The notes below the pieces were generated by a model that searched no databases, was not told where the DNA came from, and worked only from the letters and a program-made list of their open reading frames with translations. Position numbers and translations under genes: made by a program. DNA of 64,000 nucleotides from an uncultured Pseudomonadota bacterium (GTDB lineage Bacteria > Myxococcota_A > Bradymonadia > Bradymonadales > Bradymonadaceae): the NCBI GenBank assembly GCA_913057905.1, contig CAJXPB010000001.1, positions 1,054,001 through 1,118,000 of the forward strand, in the 5' to 3' direction. Shown one piece after another: positions 48,892-58,522 of the stretch (the stretch's first letter is position 1; the number at the start of each line of letters is the position of its first letter).

Positions 48892-51800
48892 ATGGCTCAG
48901 CCCGCCGCCGACCTAGACGAGTCGAGTCCCGAACTGCCGAGGCCGGGACTCATGGCCATTGTCCGAAACCGACGCGGTGTCATCACCGCCGTCGATCCCT
49001 TCGACGCCGGCCGCGAAGGCACACTTCACCTGGTCACCGTCGAATTTACCGACACCACGGGCCCGCCGGAGGCGCAGCTCCTCTGGGAACGAGAGCCCAG
49101 GGCCACCGTCGTCTCGCCAAATCAACTTCCGGAGGTCTTGAACGACCGGCCCATGCAATCCCGGGAGTTCGATGCCCTGGTCGATGCCACGCGGTGGAGC
49201 GCCGTCACACCCTACCTGGATCCGGCCGACGAAGAGCAGCGTTCTGGCACTACAGTGGCGGCGCCCTTCTACGGAGCGGTCCAGAGCGAGGACTTTCAAC
49301 TCGTCCCGCTTCTACAGGCGATGAAAATGCCCCGGGTCTCCCTGCTTCTGGCCGACGACGTCGGTCTGGGGAAGACCATCGAGGCGGGGATGATCCTCCG
49401 CGAGCTGTTGCTTCGACGACGGGTACGAAGGGTTCTCATCTTGACCCCGGCATCGCTTCGGGAACAGTGGTCCGAGGAGATGCACGACAAGTTTTCCCTG
49501 GACTTCGACATCGTCGACCGAAAGTCGACGCAGAAGCTAAAAAAGAACATGGGGCTCGACGCCAACCCTTGGCGTACCCACCCGAGGATCATCGCGTCGT
49601 ACCACTACCTGCGGCAGCCGAATATCCTCGAGGAATTCCGCGCGGCGACCGACGATAATGGCGACCAGACCGACGCCAAATTGCCCTGGGACCTGCTCAT
49701 CGTCGATGAGGCCCACAACCTGATGCCCAGCGCCTACGGTGAGGATAGCCAACTCGCCAAAATGCTGCGTAACATCAGCCCATGGTTTGAACATAAGTTG
49801 TTTCTGACGGCCACGCCACACAACGGCTACACCCGCAGTTTCACGGGATTGCTCGAATCGCTGGATCCCGTCCGATTTCAACAAAAGGGAGAGCTGACCG
49901 AGCACGACGAGGAACGGATCGACGAACTCGTCATCCGCCGGCTTAAGCGAGACATCAACGAACTGGACGAGGAACGCGATCGGCCTCGACGGTTCGCCGA
50001 GCGCAAGCTGCGACCAGTCGACGTCGAATTCAGTTCCGAAGAACGCCAGCTTTCCGAGGCCTTCGGTGACTTTCGCGCAGCCGTGAGCAACACAGTGCGA
50101 GGCCGCGGCGCCAGCGACAGTGCCGCCAATTTCGCGGTTCAGATCCTGAACAAGCGACTACTATCGAATCCATACACCTTCGCCGACTCTTGGTTCCGCT
50201 TCACCGACGGCCTGGAACAGGACGAACAGGCCGACAGCAGCAGAGTGGAGGCCGCCAAACGCGCCACTCAACGCGACATCGACGACGATGAACAACGCGA
50301 GAGCCTGGACCGCCAAGCAGCCCGAACCACCGGGGCCTGGCTGAAGGCGATCGCCGACGAAGTCGACAAGGAGATTCAAGGCATCAACAACGCATTGGCC
50401 AACCTGGGAATCGCCCGCAAGGACGTGGAAGTCTCGTCGGACGGCGAAACCGTCGAAGACTTGCCCTACCCTGACGAGGACGCGCGCTACGCGAAGCTGC
50501 GAGGTCTGGTTGCCGAAGAACTGCGGGACAACGGCGACTGGGTCGACGACGAGAGGCTCGTCGTCTTCACCGAGTACAAGACGACCCTCGACTATCTGGT
50601 CGAACGACTGCGGGACGATTTCGACGACGAGGAGGAACGTCGCATTCGGTTCCTGTACGGAGGCATGAACCAGGAGGAGCGCGCCGAGGTCAAACGGGCC
50701 TTCAACAACCCGGATCATCCGGTGCGCATCTTGGTCGGTACCGACGCCGCCTCCGAAGGACTGAACCTTCAAGAGACGGCTCGCCAGCTCCTGCACTTTG
50801 ACGTGCCCTGGAACCCGTCGGTTCTGGACCAGCGAAACGGTCGTCTCGACCGCCACGGTCAGGCCCGCGACGTCTTCATTTACCACTTCAAGAGCGAAGA
50901 CGACGCCGACACGGAGTTCATGTCGCGCATCGTCGGCAAGGTCGAAGAGATTCGCGAGGATCTGGGCTCGATGGGCGAGATCTTTGATGCGGCCTTCGAA
51001 GCCCGGTTTCTGGATCAGCGCGATGCTGACGATGTACTCAGCGACATCGACCAAGAGACCCAGGCCCGCCGCGGCAAGACCGAGGTGGCTCACACGGGTC
51101 AACAACAAGAGCTCATCGAAGAATCACGGGTCGTCGACGAATATCACGACCACCTCGGACTCTCCCCCGAGCGACTGGCCAATTCCCTGGAAGTCGCTCT
51201 CGCCATGGGAGAAGGTTATCCGAAATTGGACGGTCCTAACGAAGAAGGTCGATACGCCTTCCACAAGGGAACCGTCCCAGCCGGCTGGCGCGACGTCGTG
51301 GACGACGAACTCCTCGTCGATCCGGGAGATCGGCCCGGCAGCTCGAACGTTCAGGGCGCCCTTCCGAAACTCGCCTTCGACCCCGACGAACTGGTCGAGG
51401 ACAATAATGGCCGCCCCGTCTTCCGCTCACCGAGCGATACCGTGCTGATGCACCTCGGCCATCCGGTCTACCGACAGGCCCTGGCCAGATTTGCACGGGC
51501 GCGATTCCCGATCGCCGGCGACCAGCAGACGTCGCGTTGGACGGCCTCCAGAGTCGCCGCGGATTCGATCCCCGATGACGCCGAGGGCATCGTCGTACTT
51601 CAAGTGGAGGAAATGGCGGTCAACGAACTGCGCGAGCCCTTTCACCACTGGATTCGACCGCTGCGTTACACGATCGAAGACCGCCGACTGGGCCGTCGCT
51701 TGCCGTACGTTGCGCCGGTCGACCGTCCGAAACGTCTCGATTCCGACGACCGAGATGAAGACATGGCGAGTACGGCTCGCCGACTCTGGCCGCCACTGAA

Positions 51801-52224
51801 GTCCGAACTCGAGTCCAAAGTCGAGGCACACCGGGATTCACTCACCGATACGATCTCCTCGCACCTCGAGGAATCCTACGAAGAGGCTCTCCAGGATGCC
51901 TATGACCGGTTTGAAGAGCGACGAGATGAGGTCAATCGACTCCTGCAGCGAAACAACCTCCAGGCCCTGAAACGACAGCTCGAGTCCGTACGACGCCAAC
52001 GCCTGCAGACCCAGCTTCTGGTCGAGCGCGAACGAGAGCTCCAGACGAGAGAGCAGGACCTCGAGCAAGAAATCGCCCGCCGAAAGAGCAACTACGACGG
52101 CCTTCTCGAACGACTCGAGCGCGAGAAAGACCGCATGACCGAAGAGGTTCTGCCCAAGCGGCATAGCCTCTCCGGAGACGTGCAGGTCTTTCCCGTCGCC
52201 GCCGAGATTCTTCTTCCAGCGTAA
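48892..52224 (+). CDS. SNF2/RapA-type (SF2) DEAH helicase, DrmD-like
   Basis: The 1110-residue product is an SF2 translocase of the HepA/RapA-SNF2 type. An amino-terminal barrel-like region (about 1-130) precedes Walker A DDVGLGKTIE (about 155-164), motif II DEAHN (about 271-275), TATPHNGYTRSF, and the helicase C domain with VFTEYKTTLDYLVERL, LYGGMN, GTDAASEGLNLQ and the RLDRHGQ arginine fingers. A C-terminal coiled-coil region (about 960-1085) contains LLVERERELQTREQDLEQE. DISARM class 1 has an SNF2-like DrmD beside an adenine methylase, and BREX has similar helicases. It precedes the methyltransferase by 14 bases. No nuclease motif is seen. Confidence 0.9.
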   Translation: MAQPAADLDESSPELPRPGLMAIVRNRRGVITAVDPFDAGREGTLHLVTVEFTDTTGPPEAQLLWEREPRATVVSPNQLPEVLNDRPMQSREFDALVDATRWSAVTPYLDPADEEQRSGTTVAAPFYGAVQSEDFQLVPLLQAMKMPRVSLLLADDVGLGKTIEAGMILRELLLRRRVRRVLILTPASLREQWSEEMHDKFSLDFDIVDRKSTQKLKKNMGLDANPWRTHPRIIASYHYLRQPNILEEFRAATDDNGDQTDAKLPWDLLIVDEAHNLMPSAYGEDSQLAKMLRNISPWFEHKLFLTATPHNGYTRSFTGLLESLDPVRFQQKGELTEHDEERIDELVIRRLKRDINELDEERDRPRRFAERKLRPVDVEFSSEERQLSEAFGDFRAAVSNTVRGRGASDSAANFAVQILNKRLLSNPYTFADSWFRFTDGLEQDEQADSSRVEAAKRATQRDIDDDEQRESLDRQAARTTGAWLKAIADEVDKEIQGINNALANLGIARKDVEVSSDGETVEDLPYPDEDARYAKLRGLVAEELRDNGDWVDDERLVVFTEYKTTLDYLVERLRDDFDDEEERRIRFLYGGMNQEERAEVKRAFNNPDHPVRILVGTDAASEGLNLQETARQLLHFDVPWNPSVLDQRNGRLDRHGQARDVFIYHFKSEDDADTEFMSRIVGKVEEIREDLGSMGEIFDAAFEARFLDQRDADDVLSDIDQETQARRGKTEVAHTGQQQELIEESRVVDEYHDHLGLSPERLANSLEVALAMGEGYPKLDGPNEEGRYAFHKGTVPAGWRDVVDDELLVDPGDRPGSSNVQGALPKLAFDPDELVEDNNGRPVFRSPSDTVLMHLGHPVYRQALARFARARFPIAGDQQTSRWTASRVAADSIPDDAEGIVVLQVEEMAVNELREPFHHWIRPLRYTIEDRRLGRRLPYVAPVDRPKRLDSDDRDEDMASTARRLWPPLKSELESKVEAHRDSLTDTISSHLEESYEEALQDAYDRFEERRDEVNRLLQRNNLQALKRQLESVRRQRLQTQLLVERERELQTREQDLEQEIARRKSNYDGLLERLEREKDRMTEEVLPKRHSLSGDVQVFPVAAEILLPA

Positions 52225-52238
52225 ACAGACCCACATCC

Positions 52239-55200
52239 ATGCCCGATACCGACCAAACCTTCGAGTGGTGGTCCTCGCTTAAGACCGATGGACTCCTGTT
52301 GTCTGCCACCAAGATCGCCGAACACTTCGACTCCGGCGAACCCGAGTGGTCGAACTGGAAACTCAACCAGCTCCGCGATCACATCACGCCCGTTCTGGGC
52401 GGCGATGAAGACGCCGTCACGCCGTTTTTGAAACACCTGTTTGAAGACCACCTCGGCTACGGCGCGGGACAGTGGGTGCGTGCCAACCAGGTCCCCGCCT
52501 CCAAGAGCGAGGAACTGATGAACGGGTCTACCGTGGGCCCCGACTGGCTTTGGGAAGATGGAAAAGGCTCCGAGCTCCCCGTCTTTTTTGCCCGGCCCAG
52601 TTCGAACCTCGGTATTCAAACCGACGATTGGGTCGACAAACGACTGGGGGTCGGCCGCTCGAAGATCGCCGCGTCTCGGGTCCTGGAGTGGATGCGCCGA
52701 TCGGATACCGACCTCGCTCTTCTCACCAACGGCCAGCAACTCCGGCTGATGTACGCCGGTGTCGACTTCGAGGCCTGGGCCGAGTGGGACGTCGATTTCT
52801 GGTTTGAGTCGGGACACCCCGCGCCGCAGCTCACGGCGCTCAAGAGGCTCTTGGGACGCTCCGCTGTGGAGCGCCCCTCATCAGGTGAGGACAGCCGGCT
52901 CATCCGAGCCATCAAAGATACTCGCGAGGGCCAGGCGGAACTCTCCGATGTGCTCGGCGAACGCGTACGGCGGGCCGTAGAACTCTTGGTGCGCAAGGTC
53001 GACCGAAAGAAACTCGATGCCCTCTATGAAGATGAGGATGTCGACAACAAGGACGTCTACATTGCGGCGTGCCGGCTGATCATGCGGATGGTCGTGATCC
53101 TCTTTGCCGAGGCCCGCGACCTGCTCCCGCGCGACAACGACGTCTACAACCAAGCGTATGGACTGCAGAGTCTGCACGAACAGCTCGAAAAGCGCGCCGG
53201 CGGTAAACGCAAACGACTTCGGCACTCGGAGTCGGCATGGTCGAGGATTCTGGCCCTCTTCAACCTGGTGTACGACGGCTCGGCCCACCAGAACCTGCCG
53301 ATTCCAGAATACGGCGGTGAACTCTTCCGGCCGGGCGACGAGACCGATGGGCCGGTGGGACGCGCCCTGGAGGTGCTGGAGTCTCCGGAAAACCAGCTCT
53401 CCGACGAAATCGTTTTGCGCGTGCTCACCCTGCTGACTCGCAGCAAGACGAAGATTCAGGTTGGTCGAAGCAAAAGCTGGGTCGAGACTCCCATCGACTT
53501 CTCCGACCTCTCCACCGAGTACATCGGCATCATCTACGAGGGCCTGCTCGACTACGAACTCAAGCGGGCCGATAAGCCAAAGATATTCCTGAACGTGGGA
53601 GATGAACCTATCCTCGAATTTGAGAGGCTCTCGGACATGACTGACGACCAACTCGCCGACCTCTTCGGCGAGCTGGCCGATGGAGCAAATCCGTCGATTC
53701 AGCGCGATCTCGAGCAAGTCGTCGCCGATTTGGACGAGACCGACGATGCCTCTGACGGCGACGACATGATCGAACCCTACCAGTCCGAAAAGAAGCGCGT
53801 GGAAGAGGTCGAAGCCTACGAGGGCCAAGACGCCGATGCCAAGGAAATTCACAAGCGCATCTTCAGGTGGGCCAAACGGGCCGTCATGGCCGCGGGCATC
53901 GTCGAGCCACCCGACGACGACGCGGAACCCGAAGAGTGGACCTTTGAATTCAAACAAAAGCTAAGGGAGCGCGCCCGGGAACTGGTCCCGACGGACCGCA
54001 TCTTCATGCCTGGCCGTTGGTACCTCGTACGCTGGGGCGGCACCCGCAAGGGCTCGGGTACGTACTACACCCGCCCGCAGCTCGTCTTTCCAACGGTCCG
54101 CCGAACGCTCGCGCCACTGTGTTACGAACAGGATGGGGACCCCGAGGACCCAGAATACGCCCATGAGACCCCGAAGAAGCCCGAAGAGATACTCGACCTC
54201 AAGGTGTGCGACCCGGCCATGGGGTCCGGTTCCTTCCTCATCGGTGCCCTGCGCTATTTGACCGACGCGCTCTACGACAGCCTACACCACTACGACTGCT
54301 TCGACACCGATGCCGAGGACCGAAAGACCCACGTACGCCTGGCCGACGGCAACCGGCTGACCGACGGTGCCGACGAACCCATACCGGTGCCGCCCGAACA
54401 TGAGGACTTCGAGAACCGACTGCGGGCGAGGCTAAAGCGCTACGTCGTCGAACGCTGTATTTACGGCGTGGACATCGACCCACTCGCCGTCGAACTGGGT
54501 CGCATGGCGCTGTGGATCGAAACGATGGACCCGAACCTGCCCTTCGGCTTCATCGACCACAAAATCAAATGCGGGAACTCCCTGGTGGGCGCCTGGATGG
54601 ACCAGGTGAAAGACTACCCAGTTGTCGCGTTTGAACGCAGCAGTTGGAACGGCGGTGACGGCAAGCACGACAACGGCGTGCACTTCGAACAGGATCGCAT
54701 CGGTCCGGCCCTAAAAGAGGTGCGAAATGAGCTGATGAAACCGCAGATCCGGAACGTAATCCGGGCCGGGGCTAACAGCTTTGACTTCATGGACGTCGAA
54801 GTCGACCCCGTCGAGGTCCACGAGACCGTCCGCCAGATATTTGAAGAACTCCACAATCTACCGGTGCATGAGGCCAGGGAACGCGAACAGACCTACGCCG
54901 AAAACGTCCGCGAAAACTCCGAGTTTCAGCGCCTTCGGCGAATTTTCGATACCTGGTGCGCCATCTGGTTCTGGCCCTTCGACGAGGTCCTCGACGCCGC
55001 AGAAGAGATCCGCCAGAAACGCTCCGATCCGCACAATTTGCTCAACGACATCGAAAGCGACGTCCTCCAAGAGGGGCCATCGCGCGAGATCGCCGACGCC
55101 AGCACCATCCCAATGCCCGAAACTTGGATGGACCTATCGAAAGAGCAGCGAGCCATCGTCGATGAACTGAGGGATCAGCACCGATTCTTCCACTGGGAAC

Positions 55201-57515
55201 TCGAGTTCCCCGATGTCTTCAATGAAGAGAGTCAGGGATTCGACGCAACCCTGGGAAATCCGCCGTGGGAGACGGTGCAACCGGAATCGAAGGAGTTCTT
55301 TTCAAACGAGGATCCGCTGTATCGCTCTTACGGCAATCAAGAAGCTACCCGCCACCAGACAGAATACTTCGAAGAGGATCGGGAACTTGAGCGAGACTGG
55401 ATTCTCGAGAACGCGAACTACAAATCGCTCTCGAATTGGTTCAAAAACCGTGCCCATCCCTTTGGGGACGCAAAGATCCAGGAACGTGACGGGGTGGAAC
55501 TGAATTTGGCCGACATCGGCGGGTGGTGGCGCGACAGCGATGAACTCCACAAGATGTGGATAAACCAGCGCAGCTCTCGTGAGGGATTTTCCGACACCGA
55601 ACACCCTTTCCGATATCAAGGTGGCGGCAAACCCTACCTCCAAAACCTCTTTCTCGAAGCCTCACGCGCTCTCCAGGGAGAGGGAGGCCGCCTGGGCTTC
55701 ATTGTGCCCTCTGGGCTGTACACCGACTACGGAACTCAGGAGCTAAGGGAACTCTTCATTGACCGCTCCGACTGGGAATGGCTATTCAGCTTCGAGAATA
55801 AGCAGGGCATCTTTGACATTCATCGGTCATTCAAGTTCTGCCCCATCATTGTCGAGAAAGGAGGACAGACCGATCGAATTCGTGCGTCGTTCATGCACCA
55901 CGACATGTCGGATTGGGATGAGGCTGCAAAGCACGTCCTCGACTATCCCCGCGAACGGATCCTCGAGTTCAGCCCTAACACGAAGTCCATCCTCGAACTT
56001 CGTTCCGAGAAAGATCTCGAGATCCTGACGAAGATCTACGACAACGGGGTCCTATTAGGCGACGACTCGGACGAGGGCTGGGGTATCGAGTACCGGCAGG
56101 GCGATTTCAACATGACCTCCGACTCCGACCTCTTCGCGCCCCGTCCGCAATTCGAAGAGGAGGGCTACCGCCCCGACGAATACGGTCACTGGCTAAAGGG
56201 AGATTGGCGCCCTGTCGAGGAGTTCGGATTTGACCCCGAAAAACATCGAACCGACCCGCATCGCGGGCATTGGCTGATACAGGATAGACCCGAGGGGGTC
56301 GTGCTTTCGAGGGATGGGGAATCGGCTGTGAGCCTGAAAGACTTAACTGCAACCGCATTGCCTCTTTTTGAAGGACGAATGATAAATCAGTTCGACTTCA
56401 GTCCTAAAAAATGGATAAGGGGTCGCGGACTGAGAGCGTTATGGCGAGAAATGGACTGGCCAGACAAAGAAGTCGGGCCACAATATCTTGTCCCCCTCGA
56501 AAATGCTGTCGAAAATGACTCATTCGTGGCGGCCCAAAAAGTAGCCTACCGGAACATCGCCCGGAGTACAGATACACGTTCCTGTATTGCTGTTTCCCTC
56601 CCAAGGGCACCGACCCCCCACATGGTGTCTCTACTTGTGCCAGACGACCCATCAAACTCGCTATCTCTTTCATGCAATTTCAATAGCCTAGTTTTCGATC
56701 ACGTTGCTCGCCGCCATCTGGGAGGCACTCATCTAGACTACCATATTGTCTCTCAATTGCCCCTTCTCCGCTCTAGGACGCATTCCAGGCTATTTGCGAT
56801 ACTGTGCAAGCAACTGACATACGTTCATAAATCATTCGCAACTGAGTGGACGTCCAAAGACACTGAGATCTTTCCTGGTTGGCGAAACTCTTGGGCCGTG
56901 ACGCAAGCAAGACGAACACGTCTTCGTGCGATTCTCGAAGCAATTATAGCTGCAGAATATGGTCTAAATAGAAATGATCTAAAAGACATCTTCGCGCACT
57001 GCGATCGTCCGACCGACGAACTCAAAGAGACTCAAGGCAAACTCCCGCCTCGTGGGCTATGGCGAGTTGACAGCGACAAACCACCGGAACTTCGATTACC
57101 AGTCCTTACCCAAATCGCGTTTCAGGACCTTCGATGGCTCATTCGAGAGACTGGTGATCGAGAGAGCTCGATAGCGGCATTCACCGGGCTCCAACCTGTG
57201 AAAAATGCTTCAGGCTCCTCGATCTCCATCCCGGAGCATCCGAACTTTGATAAACAGAATGGCTGGCAACTCCCTGATGCAGTGACCTTGGCGGACTATG
57301 GTCTTGGTCATGACATGAGGTCCAATGAACCTCAGCCGGTCGCACCGAAAATGGGATCGGAACGTTTGGATTGGCAGACCGCGCAAGACCGAGAAGAATC
57401 GTGGGAAGAACGTAAGGCTCATGCTCAACTCATCCGTAGAATAGGCCCGGATCAGCCAAGAAAGCCAACCGACGAATCAAGTGAAGCCCATCCACAGCAG
57501 GCTCTTAGTCTGTAA
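52239..57515 (+). CDS. Giant Eco57I/PglX-type N6-adenine DNA methyltransferase
   Basis: The 1758-residue product has an amino-terminal region with LLTNGQQLRLMYAG (about 158-171), the part that in type IIG/PglX-like enzymes follows a nuclease-like fold; I cannot identify catalytic residues there. The methylase core holds motif I VCDPAMGSGSF near residue 652 and motif IV GNPPW near 1006, plus YGVDIDPLAVELGRMALW (motif II). PLFEGRMINQFD near 1366 opens the target-recognition part. GC falls from about 60% to about 35-50% close to this point (56.3 kb). The DNA target is unknown. Gap to the helicase 14 bases, to the GIY-YIG gene 52 bases. Confidence 0.93.
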   Translation: MPDTDQTFEWWSSLKTDGLLLSATKIAEHFDSGEPEWSNWKLNQLRDHITPVLGGDEDAVTPFLKHLFEDHLGYGAGQWVRANQVPASKSEELMNGSTVGPDWLWEDGKGSELPVFFARPSSNLGIQTDDWVDKRLGVGRSKIAASRVLEWMRRSDTDLALLTNGQQLRLMYAGVDFEAWAEWDVDFWFESGHPAPQLTALKRLLGRSAVERPSSGEDSRLIRAIKDTREGQAELSDVLGERVRRAVELLVRKVDRKKLDALYEDEDVDNKDVYIAACRLIMRMVVILFAEARDLLPRDNDVYNQAYGLQSLHEQLEKRAGGKRKRLRHSESAWSRILALFNLVYDGSAHQNLPIPEYGGELFRPGDETDGPVGRALEVLESPENQLSDEIVLRVLTLLTRSKTKIQVGRSKSWVETPIDFSDLSTEYIGIIYEGLLDYELKRADKPKIFLNVGDEPILEFERLSDMTDDQLADLFGELADGANPSIQRDLEQVVADLDETDDASDGDDMIEPYQSEKKRVEEVEAYEGQDADAKEIHKRIFRWAKRAVMAAGIVEPPDDDAEPEEWTFEFKQKLRERARELVPTDRIFMPGRWYLVRWGGTRKGSGTYYTRPQLVFPTVRRTLAPLCYEQDGDPEDPEYAHETPKKPEEILDLKVCDPAMGSGSFLIGALRYLTDALYDSLHHYDCFDTDAEDRKTHVRLADGNRLTDGADEPIPVPPEHEDFENRLRARLKRYVVERCIYGVDIDPLAVELGRMALWIETMDPNLPFGFIDHKIKCGNSLVGAWMDQVKDYPVVAFERSSWNGGDGKHDNGVHFEQDRIGPALKEVRNELMKPQIRNVIRAGANSFDFMDVEVDPVEVHETVRQIFEELHNLPVHEAREREQTYAENVRENSEFQRLRRIFDTWCAIWFWPFDEVLDAAEEIRQKRSDPHNLLNDIESDVLQEGPSREIADASTIPMPETWMDLSKEQRAIVDELRDQHRFFHWELEFPDVFNEESQGFDATLGNPPWETVQPESKEFFSNEDPLYRSYGNQEATRHQTEYFEEDRELERDWILENANYKSLSNWFKNRAHPFGDAKIQERDGVELNLADIGGWWRDSDELHKMWINQRSSREGFSDTEHPFRYQGGGKPYLQNLFLEASRALQGEGGRLGFIVPSGLYTDYGTQELRELFIDRSDWEWLFSFENKQGIFDIHRSFKFCPIIVEKGGQTDRIRASFMHHDMSDWDEAAKHVLDYPRERILEFSPNTKSILELRSEKDLEILTKIYDNGVLLGDDSDEGWGIEYRQGDFNMTSDSDLFAPRPQFEEEGYRPDEYGHWLKGDWRPVEEFGFDPEKHRTDPHRGHWLIQDRPEGVVLSRDGESAVSLKDLTATALPLFEGRMINQFDFSPKKWIRGRGLRALWREMDWPDKEVGPQYLVPLENAVENDSFVAAQKVAYRNIARSTDTRSCIAVSLPRAPTPHMVSLLVPDDPSNSLSLSCNFNSLVFDHVARRHLGGTHLDYHIVSQLPLLRSRTHSRLFAILCKQLTYVHKSFATEWTSKDTEIFPGWRNSWAVTQARRTRLRAILEAIIAAEYGLNRNDLKDIFAHCDRPTDELKETQGKLPPRGLWRVDSDKPPELRLPVLTQIAFQDLRWLIRETGDRESSIAAFTGLQPVKNASGSSISIPEHPNFDKQNGWQLPDAVTLADYGLGHDMRSNEPQPVAPKMGSERLDWQTAQDREESWEERKAHAQLIRRIGPDQPRKPTDESSEAHPQQALSL

Positions 57516-57567
57516 GAGCGCTACAAGAAATCTCAACCCCCATCATTCTCCAAACGGAAGGCAAAAT

Positions 57568-58473
57568 ATGCGGTATGGAAAGTCGATCAGGATTCACCTT
57601 AAGGACGGAACGATATCCGGAATCCGGCATTCAGAAGTCATGAATCGGTCTGCCCAAGCAGTAGCGTGCCCTCGGGGTGCAATGGCTGACTTGGGTGATT
57701 TTTACGAGGAACTTCCGGGTGAGAGTCATACTGGCATCTACTTCCTTTTTGGAGAAGAAGACGGGAGATCCAAGGCCTATATCGGTGAATCTGAGGACAC
57801 TTCGAACCGAATATTGAGACAGGCCAAAGATAAAGAATGGTGGACTGAAGCGGTCATCCTCACAAGCAAGGATCAAATTCTCACGAAAGCCCATGCACTC
57901 TATCTAGAGCGTAAGTGTTACGATATCGCAGCCAATATCGATCGCTTCATTCTCGACCAAGATACACCATCGGGTGCTAGTCTGGCTCCGGCGGATAGCG
58001 AGCCAATGGATGAGTTCGCGGAAGACATTCGACTGCTTCTCGGTGCCTTTGGCTATCGAATTCTTGAGCCTAAGAGAAAGGTGACCAAGGACGAAAGCAG
58101 CGACAACCCACTAAAACAGATTTACCGATTTAGCCCCCGTGGGGCGGAAGCGAGGGGAGAGTTGACGGATGAGGGTTTTGTCGTTCACGAGGGTTCCACG
58201 GCCGTAATCCAAGAGCAGGATAGTTTACGGGAAGTATACCGATCCAGGCGTAACGAATTGGTAGAGGAAGGCAGCCTCCAGAAGGAAGACAAACTGTTAG
58301 AATTCCAAAATGACATTGTTTTCAACAGCCCTTCATTCGCCGCAAATATCATCGCCGGATCACCGCAAAACGGCCGTGAAGTTTGGTGCACCGAAAGAGG
58401 TAAGCCACTAGGCAAACTTCAAGATGAATTTGAGGAGAAGATCACTCGCCGCAATCCGAGCGAAGGCACTTAA
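57568..58473 (+). CDS. GIY-YIG nuclease with DUF4357-like tail
   Basis: The 301-residue product contains a GIY-YIG fold: HTGIYFLFG (about 55-63) and KAYIGESEDTSNRI (about 70-83) with the downstream catalytic Glu plausible in ALYLERKCYDIA (EADL-type helix). The C-terminal segment FNSPSFAANIIAGSPQNGREVWCTERGKPLGKL matches the DUF4357 domain that often follows GIY-YIG in defence nucleases. I start at the ATG 57568, behind GGAAGG, because a longer in-frame reading would run back into the methyltransferase. GC is about 50%, lower than the region to the left. It may be the effector nuclease of the module. Confidence 0.88.
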   Translation: MRYGKSIRIHLKDGTISGIRHSEVMNRSAQAVACPRGAMADLGDFYEELPGESHTGIYFLFGEEDGRSKAYIGESEDTSNRILRQAKDKEWWTEAVILTSKDQILTKAHALYLERKCYDIAANIDRFILDQDTPSGASLAPADSEPMDEFAEDIRLLLGAFGYRILEPKRKVTKDESSDNPLKQIYRFSPRGAEARGELTDEGFVVHEGSTAVIQEQDSLREVYRSRRNELVEEGSLQKEDKLLEFQNDIVFNSPSFAANIIAGSPQNGREVWCTERGKPLGKLQDEFEEKITRRNPSEGT

Positions 58474-58522
58474 TTCCTGAGATAGTGAAGTAGTTCATTC
58501 GAATTCATGGAGGAGGTTTCCC

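Noticed and set aside
48892-57515. Complete DISARM or BREX system
   Set aside because: Only a DrmD-like helicase and an adenine methylase are present. DUF1998, phospholipase-D, PglZ or BrxC proteins are missing in the window.
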